This document shows positions 17,168-26,581 of a DNA stretch of 64,000 nt, piece by piece. Position numbers and translations under genes: made by a program. Each line of letters starts with the position of its first letter. The first letter of the stretch is position 1. The notes under the pieces were generated by a model. It had not been told where the DNA came from. It saw only the letters and a list, made by a program, of their open reading frames with translations, and ran no database searches. Source of the stretch: JL08 sp963765555 (GTDB lineage: Bacteria > Pseudomonadota > Alphaproteobacteria > Rhodobacterales > Rhodobacteraceae); assembly GCA_963765555.1 (NCBI GenBank), contig CAVXWX010000003.1, positions 744,001-808,000 of the forward strand. The letters are read 5' to 3'.

Positions 17168-18730
17168 TCATTCCCATTCGATCGTGCCCGGAGGTTTCGA
17201 GGTGATATCATAGGTCACGCGGTTGATACCGGGCACCTCGTTGATGATGCGGGTGGCCGTTTCGCCCAGAAAATCATGTTCGAACGGATAATAATCAGCC
17301 GTCATACCATCCACAGATGTGACCGCACGCAGCGCACAGGCATAATCATAGGTGCGCCCGTCGCCCATGACCCCGACGGTTTTCACAGGCAGGATCGCCA
17401 CGAAAGCCTGCCAGATCTCATCATAAAGCCCGTGCCGCCTGATCTGGTCGATATAGACAGCATCCGCTTCGCGCAGGATGTTCAGTTTTTCGCGCGTAAT
17501 CTCGCCCGGGCAACGAATGGCCAGACCGGGGCCGGGGAACGGATGGCGCCCGATAAAGCTGTCGGGCAGGCCAAGTTCGCGCCCAAGAGCGCGCACCTCA
17601 TCCTTGAAAAGCTCGCGCAGCGGTTCCACCAGTTGCATGTTCATCCGTTCGGGCAACCCGCCCACATTGTGGTGCGATTTGATCGTGACAGACGGACCAC
17701 CGCTAAACGACACGCTTTCGATGACATCGGGATAAAGCGTGCCTTGCGCCAGAAAATCGGCACCACCGATTTCAGCCGCATATTTTTCGAATACGTCGAT
17801 GAACAAACCGCCGATAATCTTGCGTTTGGTTTCCGGGTCGCTGACGCCTTCAAGCTTGCCCAGAAACAGATCGGATTCGTCCGCGTGGATCAGCGGCAGG
17901 TTATAGTGTTCGCGGAACATACCCACGACCTGTTCGCTTTCGCCTTTGCGCATCAGGCCGTGATCGACGTAGACACAGGTCAACTGTTCGCCGATGGCTT
18001 CGTGGATCAGCACCGCTGCGACGGAACTGTCAACACCGCCCGACAGCGCACAAATCACTTTGCCGTCGCCCACCTGCGCCCGTATCTTTTCAATGGCTTC
18101 TTCGCGATAGGCCCCCATCGTCCAGTCGCCCTTGAACCCTGCAAGCTTCACAAAGTTTTCGTAGAGCTTTGCGCCGTTGGGGGTGTGGTGCACTTCGGGA
18201 TGGAACTGGACCGCATAAAAATCGCGGGTCGTATCACCGGTGATCGCAAACGGTGCATTGGGCGATGTGCCATAAACCTCGAACCCCGGTGCAATGCTGC
18301 TGACATGATCGCCATGGCTCATCCAGACCTGTTCCCGGTCCGCTTCGAACCATCCTTGCAACAGGGCCAGTTTTTTCGCCTGCGGTGTCACATAGGCGCG
18401 ACCGAATTCGGCCGTCCCGTGGCCGCGTTCCACCTTGCCACCCAGCACGTGCATCATCACCTGCTGGCCATAACAGATGCCCAGGATCGGCACGCCCAGT
18501 TCGAACACCGATGCGGGCGGCATCGGGGCACCTTCGGCAAATACCGATGCAGGCCCCCCGGAGAAGATCACTGCCTTGGGCGCAAATTCGGCCAGAAAGG
18601 CATCTGTCACATTCTGGTAGGGATGGATTTCGCAATAGACATTCAGTTCGCGCAGGCGACGCGCGATCAGCTGCGTTACCTGGCTGCCGAAGTCGATGAT
18701 AAGAAGGCGGTCATGGGAAATTTGCGTCAT
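17168..18730 (-). CDS. guaA: GMP synthase (glutamine-hydrolysing)
   Basis: Converts XMP to GMP with glutamine-derived ammonia. The 520-residue protein has all domains in order: class I glutamine amidotransferase (residues 1-200) with the nucleophile Cys in GICYGQQ and its His-Glu pair in FHPEVHH; the ATP pyrophosphatase domain with ALSGGVDSSVAA near residue 230; and the C-terminal dimer domain with RHPFPGPGLAIR and the final PPGTIEWE. The start at 18730 gives MTQISHDRLLIIDFG; longer in-frame starts run into non-homologous sequence. The frame is intact. It is divergent from mttB across 211 bases. Confidence 0.97.
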   Translation of the reverse strand: MTQISHDRLLIIDFGSQVTQLIARRLRELNVYCEIHPYQNVTDAFLAEFAPKAVIFSGGPASVFAEGAPMPPASVFELGVPILGICYGQQVMMHVLGGKVERGHGTAEFGRAYVTPQAKKLALLQGWFEADREQVWMSHGDHVSSIAPGFEVYGTSPNAPFAITGDTTRDFYAVQFHPEVHHTPNGAKLYENFVKLAGFKGDWTMGAYREEAIEKIRAQVGDGKVICALSGGVDSSVAAVLIHEAIGEQLTCVYVDHGLMRKGESEQVVGMFREHYNLPLIHADESDLFLGKLEGVSDPETKRKIIGGLFIDVFEKYAAEIGGADFLAQGTLYPDVIESVSFSGGPSVTIKSHHNVGGLPERMNMQLVEPLRELFKDEVRALGRELGLPDSFIGRHPFPGPGLAIRCPGEITREKLNILREADAVYIDQIRRHGLYDEIWQAFVAILPVKTVGVMGDGRTYDYACALRAVTSVDGMTADYYPFEHDFLGETATRIINEVPGINRVTYDITSKPPGTIEWE

Positions 18731-18941
18731 GCCCGAGTGATTAGGACCGCACGAGGCCTGTTGCAAGGGCAGAACTGGGGCCAGCCCCAGACCCCGCCGG
18801 TATTTATTGCAAAAAGAAACCATGAACCAGCACACAGCCATGTCGCTTTTCCCCCGCAATGGCCGCAATTTACGCGCGGCGCACGACCCGGCTGGGCTAA
18901 TGTCGCATCCAATCTCGGAATTTTTGACGCAAGGAAATACA

Positions 18942-20487
18942 ATGTCAGACGTTGCACCTTCAAGACGGGCACGTGGTGGTGGTGGCGCAGCACGCCGCGC
19001 CGAGCGGTCTACCCTGAATATCGAAACCGCAAAATTCATCGAGCGGAATATCCCGCTTTACGACATGCTGAACGACGAGGCACTTGAGATTATCGAGCGC
19101 AATGCGGACATTATTCTGGAAGAGGTCGGCGTTAATTTCGTCAACAACCCGGCCGCTCTGGAGCGTTGGCGCGCGGCCGGTGCGGATATTGACGGCGAAC
19201 GCGTGCGCATTCCCAAGGGGCTGGCGCGCGAATTGTGCAAAACCGCCCCATCGCGGATCGTGCAACATGCCCGCAACCCGGCGAGAAATGTTGAAATCGG
19301 GGGCAACACATTGGTCTGCGCGCCGGTTTACGGCCCCCCCTTTGTGCGCGATGCCGCGGGCGGACGCCGCTATGCCACGATGGATGATTTCCAGAAATTC
19401 GTGAAACTGGGTTATATGTCGAAATGGCTGCACCATTCCGGCGGCACTGTGTGTGAACCGACGGATGTGCCGGTGAACAAGCGGCATCTGGACATGCTGC
19501 TGGCCCATATGACGTTAAGCGACAAACCCTTTATGGGATCGGTGACAGAACCCAGCCGCGCGCAGGACAGCGTCGAGATGTGCGAGATCCTGTTCGGTAA
19601 GGAGTTCGTTCAGAACAACACCGTCATGACATCGCTGATCAACATCAATTCGCCGATGACGTTTGACGATGTGATGATGGGCGCGCTTGAGGTTTATGCC
19701 GCCAACAATCAGGCCTGCATCATTTCACCGTTTATCGTGGGTGGCGCGATGGCGCCGGTTTCGGTGATCGGCACGCTGACGCAGGTGATGGCCGAATGTC
19801 TGGCGGGCATTGCCTATAGCCAGCTGGTGCGCCCCGGTGCGCCGGTGATTTTCGGCGCGTTCGTGACATCGATCGATATGAATTCCGGCGCGCCGACCTT
19901 TGGCACACCGGAAGCATCGCAAATCCTGTACGGGGCAGGGCAACTGGCCCGCCGGATGGGCCTGCCGTTCCGCTCGGGTGGTGGATTGTGCGGCAGTCAA
20001 ACTGCCCGATGCGCAGTCGGCCTATGAAACCGCGCACACACACAATGCGGCGTTGTTGGGCGGCGTGAATTTTATGCTGCATTCCTGCGGCTGGCTGGAA
20101 GGCGGGCTGGTATCGTCATTTGAAAAATTCGTGATCGACGCAGACCAGTTGGGCATTCTGCACAACATGGCCCGTGGCGTTCAATGGGATGAAAACGGGC
20201 AGGCGATGGATGCGATTCGCGAAGTCGGCCCCGGCGGGCATTATCTGGGATGTGCCCACACGCAGGCCAATTTCAAGGATGCGTTCTGGCGCACCGAAGT
20301 GTTTGATTACAAGCCGTTCGAAACATGGGACGAAGAAGGCGCGCGTGACACGCAGGCATTGGCCACATTGCGGGTCGAACGGCTGTTGAACGCCTATGAA
20401 AAGCCCGCGCTTGATCCGGCAATCGAAGAGGCGCTGCACGCCTATGTAGCCCAAAAGAAAGCGTCTATGGCAGACGCTTTTGTCTAG
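18942..20487 (+). CDS. MttB-family (COG5598) methyltransferase (frameshifted)
   Basis: Cytoplasmic methyltransferase of the trimethylamine/glycine-betaine family, expected to pass a methyl group from a quaternary amine to a corrinoid protein. The ATG at 18942 follows AAGGAAATACA. Family segments include HHSGGTVCEPTDVP, GAFVTSIDMNSGAPTFGTPE and HSCGWLEGGL. No in-frame amber codon is present, so this is a non-pyrrolysine homologue. The frame breaks near 19998 (one extra base in AGTCAAA, restoring KLPDAQSAYETAH), giving 514 residues. No corrinoid protein is encoded nearby. The substrate is open; roseobacters carry many such paralogues. Confidence 0.87.
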
Positions 20488-20813
20488 GCTTTCTGCGAGG
20501 CGCGTAACAATCGCGCCTCGCCCATCATGGCGATCAGGATATCGACATGACGCACCAGCGAATAAGACGCGTCTTCGCTGACCCGCTGGGTGTTTATCGC
20601 AGCTTCTATGTCCATCAGTTTCAATAGCGCAGGGGCAGGCCGCGGCGCGCTGCCATAGCCCAGCACACGTTGCAGGTGCCGGTCGCGGCGATATTCATCG
20701 GCCCCGATACGCGCCGCCCGCATCAACAGACGTGGGCGTTTCAAAACTGTCAGCATCGTCAGAATATCTTGCACAGTGCTTTCCTTTTTCTGTCCAATCA
20801 AAGTGTTGGTCAT
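20484..20813 (-). CDS. DUF6477 family protein
   Basis: A small soluble protein of about 109 residues. The core LKRPRLLMRAARIGADEYRR and the C-terminal helical segment SLVRHVDILIAMMGEARLL match a family I know only from Rhodobacterales. Function unknown. The start is uncertain; the ATG at 20813 is used, and a shorter protein beginning near TVQDIL is possible. Its stop overlaps the mttB stop by four bases in a convergent arrangement, and its 5' end faces the DUF6456 regulator-like gene across about 230 bases. Confidence 0.65.
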   Translation of the reverse strand: MTNTLIGQKKESTVQDILTMLTVLKRPRLLMRAARIGADEYRRDRHLQRVLGYGSAPRPAPALLKLMDIEAAINTQRVSEDASYSLVRHVDILIAMMGEARLLRASQKA

Positions 20814-21044
20814 CAGGATGGCACAGGTGCGCGTGGTGTTGCGGAGGGCAAACGCTGCGCGCACGGCGGATTTACGCGCGTTTATCAAATGGAAACAATA
20901 CTTGAAAATTCGAATGATTTTAATCGATCAGTAATCAATACAACTTTAGGTAGAGTTCAACAATTTGGTAAGGAAGATGAACAGTTGGTGTCACAACACC
21001 GGGTTCGTCGATTTGTTCAATCGCACCAGATTACGGAGTGACTG

Positions 21045-22202
21045 ATGACATATATGCCGTCTTCCACGGGATTTCTGTTTTCCCTGCCCAATTGGGTCCC
21101 GGAAAACGTTGCGGATTATCTGGCCCATACCGAAGCCGGCCTGTCGATCCGCGCCCTTGCGCGCAGCAAGGGCACCCATGCATCAACTGTCTTGCGCCAG
21201 ATCCGCAAACTGGAATCCCGGCGCGACGATCCGTTGGTCGACATCGCCTTGCGCCGATTGGGACAGGCCCATTTTCCGCAACCGTTTACACCGCACATCA
21301 CAGTTTCACCAAGTAAGGAGGGTTTGCCGATGTCTGTCAGCACCGGTCATGACACATCATCCCGTTCGGACGGGGTTTCCCTGTCTATTGAAGCCACACG
21401 GATACTGCGCCGGTTATGCGAAACAGGCGCGGTTCTGGCGGTGGCCGCCGACATGGAAAAATCTGTTGTCGTGCGCGACGGACCGGACGGGTCAAGCACA
21501 CGTACCGCGGCTGTGGACGCCACCGTGGCGCAGGCAATGGCGTTAAACGAATGGATTACCTGCAAGGCACCTGGGCGGGTGTCGCGCTATAAAATCACTC
21601 CGGCGGGGCGCACAGCGCTGAGCCGGATGCTGGCCGAACAGGAAAACAGATGCCGCGTGGCCCGCGAAAGCGGCTTTTCCGAGGATCAAAGCGGCTTTGA
21701 CACGGGGCGGGCGTGCGGTTTGGATGAGCCTGCAGATACCGCAAAATCCCGCCGGTTGCGGTATAATCTGGCGGAAAGCCCGCTGATTGCACTGGCACGC
21801 CGCAAAGATCGCGACGGTTCCCCCTTTCTGGGCGACGATCTGGTGCGGGCCGGAGAACGGTTGCGCGAAGATTTCGAACTGTCCCAGATGGGGCCACGCA
21901 TTGCCCAGAATTGGGACCAGTTCCTGACGGGGGGGGCCCAATCTGGTGGTTCAGGACATCACGAAGGCGCCACAGGTCCTGCGCGTGCACGCGAACGGGT
22001 GGCACAGGCGTTGTCTGATCTTGGGCCGGGTCTGTCGGATGTTGCGTTGCGATGCTGTTGCTTTCTTGAGGGGCTGGAAATGGCCGAAAAACGCATGGGA
22101 TGGTCGGCGCGGTCGGGTAAAATCGTGCTGCGCATCGCCTTGCAGCGCCTGAAACGCTATTACAGCGAAACCCAAGGCGGGGCCGGACCGATGATTGGCT
22201 AG
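21045..22202 (+). CDS. Helix-turn-helix DUF6456 domain protein
   Basis: A 385-residue protein, probably DNA-binding. Residues 25-60 (ADYLAHTEAGLSIRALARSK, then THASTVLRQIRKLE) form a helix-turn-helix. The C-terminal half, from PLIALARRKDRDG to LQRLKRYY, is the DUF6456 domain of alphaproteobacteria. GGAGTG precedes the ATG. The upstream 150 bases (20890-21040) are notably AT-rich compared with their surroundings, fitting a promoter region shared with the DUF6477 gene. Function unknown; a Rhodobacterales-specific regulator is my guess. Confidence 0.75.
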   Translation: MTYMPSSTGFLFSLPNWVPENVADYLAHTEAGLSIRALARSKGTHASTVLRQIRKLESRRDDPLVDIALRRLGQAHFPQPFTPHITVSPSKEGLPMSVSTGHDTSSRSDGVSLSIEATRILRRLCETGAVLAVAADMEKSVVVRDGPDGSSTRTAAVDATVAQAMALNEWITCKAPGRVSRYKITPAGRTALSRMLAEQENRCRVARESGFSEDQSGFDTGRACGLDEPADTAKSRRLRYNLAESPLIALARRKDRDGSPFLGDDLVRAGERLREDFELSQMGPRIAQNWDQFLTGGAQSGGSGHHEGATGPARARERVAQALSDLGPGLSDVALRCCCFLEGLEMAEKRMGWSARSGKIVLRIALQRLKRYYSETQGGAGPMIG

Positions 22203-22295
22203 GGTTTCACCTTTGCGTGTGAGCGCGCGACGGTGATTGAGAACCCCGTCCATGCTGACTAGCCTTGTCGCTGAAACCGGCGACAGGGACATAAA

Positions 22296-22751
22296 ATGAC
22301 ATTTATTGATCGCAAGGATGCATTGGCCCTGTTCATTTTGCGGTTGGGTCTTGTGTGGTTCATGTTTCTTTGGGCGGCGCACAAACTGATCACCCCGACG
22401 CAATACCAGCAACTGGCCAGACATTTCGACGGGGTCGAGGTGTCGGTCACGCAAATCTATATCGCGGGTGGCCTGCAGATTGCACTGTGCCTTCTGGCAC
22501 TGTTGGGGGTCTTGCGCCCTTTCAGCTACGGCAGCTTGGCCCTGATGCATCTTTATACAGTGACCCGCCGGTGGGAGGGGTTTCTTGATCCGTTCGCGCT
22601 GAACGACAAGGGTTTTCCCATTCACCGCAATCAGGTGATTGATCTGGCTGTGCTGGCCGCTTTTGTTGCGCTTTTGTTGCTGATCCACCGCGATCATTTC
22701 AGCATTGGGGGCTGGTTGCGCCGCCATCAGGGGGCGCATTGGTGGCAATAG
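22296..22751 (+). CDS. DoxX-like membrane protein
   Basis: A 151-residue inner-membrane protein with four hydrophobic segments (about residues 10-30, 50-72, 75-92 and 113-135). The layout, with LRLGLVWFMFLWAAHKL at the start of helix 1, resembles DoxX-like quinone-oxidoreductase subunits of unknown role. AGGGAC precedes the ATG. It stands alone between the DUF6456 gene and lipA. The function cannot be assigned. Confidence 0.7.
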   Translation: MTFIDRKDALALFILRLGLVWFMFLWAAHKLITPTQYQQLARHFDGVEVSVTQIYIAGGLQIALCLLALLGVLRPFSYGSLALMHLYTVTRRWEGFLDPFALNDKGFPIHRNQVIDLAVLAAFVALLLLIHRDHFSIGGWLRRHQGAHWWQ

Positions 22752-22783
22752 GGCGGATGCCGGAAAAGGGACGCCTTCGGCGA

Positions 22784-22805
22784 AAGTATTTGTGAAAAGA
22801 TGAAG
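22784..22805 (+). repeat. 22-base intergenic repeat, copy 2
   Basis: Matches the element at 381-402 in 21 of 22 positions (begins AAGTATTTGTGAAAAG). It starts 33 bases after the DoxX-like stop codon and has the same orientation as copy 1. I saw no third exact copy in the window. Confidence 0.5.
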
Positions 22806-22920
22806 CGAGGCGCGCGATCTGCCATCGTCCGTGTCAGGGCGACATTGCGTCGCTGGTTTTTTGCCTTATGTCAGGGTATATGAGCGATAGTTTAACGGCT
22901 AAACCAAAAAGGTCCGCCCC

Positions 22921-23875
22921 ATGCGTGATTTGAAGATACCCGAACAGCGCCACCCTGAAAAGGCGCGCCGCCCCGATAATCCGCAGCCCAAGAAACCGGC
23001 GTGGATCAGGGTCAAGGCGCCGGGCGGCAAGGGCTATGCCGATACGGCGCAGGATCATGCGCGACAACAAACTGGTGACCGTCTGCGAAGAGGCGGGTTG
23101 CCCCAATGTCGGCGAATGCTGGAGCCAGGGCCACGCCACGATGATGATCATGGGCGAGGTGTGTACCCGCGCCTGTACGTTCTGCAATATCGCCACCGGC
23201 AAACCGCCCGAGGATCTGGACGTGTTCGAACCCGGGCGGGTGGCGGATGCGGTGAAGAAGCTGGGGCTGAACCATGTTGTGATCACATCGGTGGACCGCG
23301 ACGATATCGAAGACGGCGGGGCGGAGCATTTCGCCCAGACGATCCGCGCCATCCGCAAACAATCCCCCGGCACCACAATCGAAATTCTCACACCGGATTT
23401 CATCCGCTGCGATCCGTCGGTTCTGGAACAGGTGGTCGAGGCGCGCCCCGATGTGTTCAACCACAATCTGGAAACCGTGCCCGGCCTTTATCCGCAGGTG
23501 CGCCCCGGCGCGCGCTATTTCCATTCCTTGCGTCTGTTGCAGCGGGTCAAGGAAATGGATCCGTCGATGTTTACCAAATCCGGCATCATGGTCGGTTTGG
23601 GCGAAGACCGTCAGGCTGTGATGCAGGTGATGGAAGACATGCGCGCCGCCGATATCGATTTTCTGACCATCGGCCAGTATCTGCAACCCACGCCGAAACA
23701 CCACAAGGTGGACCGGTTTGTGCATCCTGATGAATTCGCCGCCTACGAAAAAGCCGCCTATGGCAAGGGGTTTCTGATGGTATCGGCCACGCCGCTGACA
23801 CGGTCAAGCTATCACGCCGGTGACGATTTCGCGCGCCTGCGCGCGGCGCGGATCAGAAAGCTTTCGGCGCAATAA
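22921..23875 (+). CDS. lipA: Lipoyl synthase (frameshifted)
   Basis: Radical-SAM enzyme that inserts two sulphurs into octanoyl groups on lipoyl domains. The auxiliary iron-sulphur cluster cysteines are in CEEAGCPNVGEC, the SAM cluster in CTRACTFC, and the C-terminal serine ligand in RSSYHAGDD. The frame breaks near 23051: the N-terminal 44 residues (to GGKGYADTA) join the rest when one base in GGCGCAGG is removed, giving 317 residues. GTTTA and TAAAC at 22890-22904 form a short inverted repeat just upstream that could be an operator. It converges with the cytochrome genes 11 bases away. Confidence 0.95.
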
Positions 23876-23886
23876 ACGCCTTTCCT

Positions 23887-24767
23887 TTACGGCATTGCCT
23901 TGAGGTAAGCGGCGATCGCGGCGCGATCGCTGGCGGGCAGGCGGGCCATATTGCCCACGACTTTGGCCATGTGGCCGCCCGCGCTGTCGTATTCGGGGGT
24001 GAACCCGCTTTCCAGATAATAGGCGATGTCGGCCGCGCTCCATGTCAGGTTGGCGGGATCAATCGCAGGGATACGCCCCTTGCCCGACGGGTTGGGCGCG
24101 CCGCCCATCCAGTTGGACAGATCAAGCCCGCCCGCAAAGTCGCGCGGCGTATGACATTCCGAACAATGTCCCGACCCTTCGACAAGGTAACGCCCGCGCG
24201 CGATCTGCGCGTCCACGTCGCCCGCAAGCACCCATTCATCGCTTAGATAGAGCAGTTTCCACAACCCGATGCCGCGCCGCACGGTAAACGGGAACCCCAG
24301 ATCATGGGGTGGATTGATCTGATCGGACGCGGGCAGGGTGATAAGATAGGCATGCAGATCAACCACATCCTGCGCCGACATTTTGGCGTAGGACGTATAG
24401 GGAAAGGACGGATAGTAATGTGCGCCGTCCGGCGACACGCCTGCCATCATGGCATTGGCCAGATCCTGCGCGCTCCACCCGCCGATGCCCGCTTGTCCGA
24501 TGGGGTGAGATGTTGGGCACGGTGAACGCCCCAAAATCGCTGGCAAGCGATTGCCCGCCTGCCAACACCAGAAGATCATCGCCCTTGGCATCATCTGCCG
24601 CGTGGCACGAGGCACAGCCCCCCGCCCAGAACACCAGTGCGCCATTTTCCGGATCGGGTGTCAGCCCGGCCAGCAGCGCATCGTCAACCGGGACCGGACG
24701 GGACAGCCACCATCCGGACAGCGGCCCCGACCAGCGCAAGAAAGATGCCCCAGCGCAGCAGTCGCAT
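23887..24767 (-). CDS. Diheme c-type cytochrome (two frameshifts)
   Basis: Periplasmic or membrane-anchored electron carrier with two haem motifs: CASCH in the N-terminal half and CSECH in the C-terminal half, each with a plausible downstream Met ligand. The N-terminus (MRLLRWGIFLALVGA) is a signal anchor. Two one-base insertions interrupt it: near 24716 (extra C in GTCCGG) and in the C-run at 24502-24505. Repair gives 292 residues. It follows the cytochrome c' gene by seven bases, so the two are one operon. The partner oxidoreductase is not in the window. Confidence 0.85.
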
Positions 24768-24773
24768 GGGCGA

Positions 24774-25232
24774 TCAGCCCTCTGGTGCGCGGAACGTTTC
24801 GTGGCACGCCTTGCAGCTGCCCCCGATGGGCCCCATCGCCGGGCCGATGGCATCGGTGCCGCCGGACGCTGCGGCTTGCATTGCCATTGCCGCTTTGCCG
24901 AAATCGGCCCATTTGGCGGCGAACTCATCGGGTTTTTCCCAGATATTGGGCTGCGCACGTGTGCCGTCGATCGACATGTTGTCCGATCCTTCGGGCCACA
25001 TCGCGGCCTCGTGCAGGTTGGAAACAGTGACCAGATTGTCGGCTGCGGCCTGCGCCATCTCGGCATCATACTCCCGCTCGCCTTTCAGCATGTCACCCAA
25101 CAAACCAAGGTTGAATGCCATAATCCGGAACTGGCCCTGCCGGGCCTTTTTTTCCGCGTTGAAATCCTGCGCGAACACTGTTGACGCTGTCACAGCAATC
25201 ACGGCCGCCGTTGCGAAACCCAAAATCTTCAT
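24774..25232 (-). CDS. cycP: Cytochrome c'
   Basis: Periplasmic four-helix haem protein of 152 residues. It has a signal peptide (MKILGFATAAVIAVTASTVFA), helical sequence throughout, and a single C-terminal CKACH haem motif, the hallmark of cytochrome c'. This family binds NO and may protect from it. A TTGACA hexamer lies on the minus strand at 25285-25290, roughly 55 bases upstream of the ATG, but no convincing -10 follows at ideal distance. It is followed by the diheme cytochrome. Confidence 0.88.
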   Translation of the reverse strand: MKILGFATAAVIAVTASTVFAQDFNAEKKARQGQFRIMAFNLGLLGDMLKGEREYDAEMAQAAADNLVTVSNLHEAAMWPEGSDNMSIDGTRAQPNIWEKPDEFAAKWADFGKAAMAMQAAASGGTDAIGPAMGPIGGSCKACHETFRAPEG

Positions 25233-25341
25233 TGTGCCCTCCGGTTATAAATCTATCCGTTAATGGTGTCACGATCAGCGGCCATGTCAAATGAACTATT
25301 CGAGATTGGTTGTGGACGGGCAGGATTGGCCCGTTCTTGGC

Positions 25342-25524
25342 CTAATCGGAATAGCGTTTGATCTTGGTGTTTTCCGTGCTTGCCCAATCCGGCCACACCC
25401 CGAAATGATCCAGCGCATAAATCGCCGCGCTGATCGCCACGACCACCGCAAGCAGCTTCATCCGCGCAACCGATGGTGGCCTGTCGGCCCAGCGGCGCAA
25501 GCGCAACAGATGGCGGATGTTCAT
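25342..25524 (-). CDS. Small single-pass membrane protein
   Basis: Sixty residues with one hydrophobic segment (LLAVVVAISAAIYAL, about residues 24-38), a basic N-terminus rich in arginine, and a short polar tail. Its ATG overlaps the hpt stop by four bases (ATGA), which supports real translation coupled to hpt. No family is recognised and no function can be given. Confidence 0.6.
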   Translation of the reverse strand: MNIRHLLRLRRWADRPPSVARMKLLAVVVAISAAIYALDHFGVWPDWASTENTKIKRYSD

Positions 25525-26057
25525 TCGGTGAATCGCACCTTGCCGATAAAGGGCAGGTTGCGATTGCGCTGTGCAAAGTCGATGCCATAGCCGACCACAA
25601 ATTCGTCCGGTATTTCAAACCCCGTCCAGTCGGCCTTGAAATCAACCTCGCGGCGGCTGGGTTTGTCCAGCAGCGCGATGGATTTCAACCGCGCGGGCAG
25701 GCGGCTTTCCAGCAGATGGGTGACATGGTTCAGCGTGTGGCCGGTATCAACGATGTCTTCCACAACCAGAACGTCACGCCCTTCAATTGCGCCGCGTAAG
25801 TCTTTGAGAATACGCACTTCGCGCGTGCTGTCCATGCCATCACCATAAGAGGACGCCTCGAGAAAATCGACCTCGATCGGCAGATCAAGCTCGCGGACCA
25901 GATCGGCGATGAACACGAAACTGCCGCGCAACAGGCCAACCACAACCAGCTTATCTGTGTCCTTGAACTCTTCCTGTATCTCGCGGCACAGCTCTTCGAT
26001 GCGCGCGGCAATTGATTTGGCGGTGATCATTTCATCAATGACATATGGACGCGTCAT
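25521..26057 (-). CDS. hpt: Hypoxanthine phosphoribosyltransferase
   Basis: Purine salvage: makes IMP or GMP from hypoxanthine or guanine and PRPP. The 178-residue protein carries the PRPP-binding signature VLVVEDIVDTGHTL near residue 100, the base-contact segment around DKPSRREVDFKADWTGFEIPD, and the LLRGSFVFIADL loop. It is divergent from the RatA-like gene across about 77 bases and coupled to the small membrane protein downstream. Confidence 0.94.
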   Translation of the reverse strand: MTRPYVIDEMITAKSIAARIEELCREIQEEFKDTDKLVVVGLLRGSFVFIADLVRELDLPIEVDFLEASSYGDGMDSTREVRILKDLRGAIEGRDVLVVEDIVDTGHTLNHVTHLLESRLPARLKSIALLDKPSRREVDFKADWTGFEIPDEFVVGYGIDFAQRNRNLPFIGKVRFTE

Positions 26058-26134
26058 TCGGCCTTCCCCTTGATTTTCCCGTCAAACAATACGACATCGG
26101 GCGGCACTGTCACGACCAAAGGCAAGAATTCAAG

Positions 26135-26581
26135 ATGCCCACCCATTCGGAAACGCGCCATTTGCCGTATTCTGCGCAGCAAATGTACGATCTGGTGGCC
26201 GATGTGGCGCGCTATCCTGAATTTCTGCCATGGTGCGCGGCGGCGCGGATCAGATCGACGCGCGACATCCCCGACAATGGCACCGTGATGGCGGCCGATC
26301 TGGTGATTTCGTTCAAGGTGTTTCGCGAACGGTTTGGCAGCCGCGTGACGCTGTGGCCGGACGAATACAAGATTGATACGGAATATCTGGATGGCCCGTT
26401 TCGCTATATGAAATCGAACTGGGCTTTTGCCGATGCGCCGGGGGGCTGCGAGGTCACGTTTTTCGTGGATTTCGAATTCAAGAACGCTGTTTTGCAGGGC
26501 ATTATCGGTGTCGTGTTCAACGAAGCGATGCAGCGCATCGTGCGCGCTTTTGAACGACGGGCGGCAGAGCTTTATGGCTGA
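26135..26581 (+). CDS. RatA/Coq10-type START-domain protein
   Basis: A 148-residue START/polyketide-cyclase fold protein. The pattern HLPYSAQQMYDLVADVARYPEFLPWC at its N-terminus (shown in part) is diagnostic of the Coq10/RatA family, which includes ubiquinone-binding chaperones and the ribosome-associated toxin RatA. Coq10-like lipid binding is the safer assumption. The start at 26135 fits the family N-terminus; a longer frame to 26045 does not. Its last eight bases overlap the start of the MmgE/PrpD gene. Confidence 0.85.
   Translation: MPTHSETRHLPYSAQQMYDLVADVARYPEFLPWCAAARIRSTRDIPDNGTVMAADLVISFKVFRERFGSRVTLWPDEYKIDTEYLDGPFRYMKSNWAFADAPGGCEVTFFVDFEFKNAVLQGIIGVVFNEAMQRIVRAFERRAAELYG

Noticed and set aside
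18775..18790. Hairpin CTGGGG-CCAG-CCCCAG between guaA and mttB
   Set aside because: It has no T-run and no clear relation to either start, so I do not call it a terminator or operator.
16940..19087. A 715-codon plus-strand open frame opposite guaA
   Set aside because: Its sequence is the antisense of the fully conserved guaA and shows no protein motif. The same applies to the long frames opposite ntrY (34311-35843), the MmgE/PrpD gene (26517-27806) and the penicillin acylase gene (43925-45115).
19990..20010. Pyrrolysine codon in the MttB-family gene
   Set aside because: The interruption is a one-base shift, and the repaired frame reads Lys at this region; there is no in-frame TAG.
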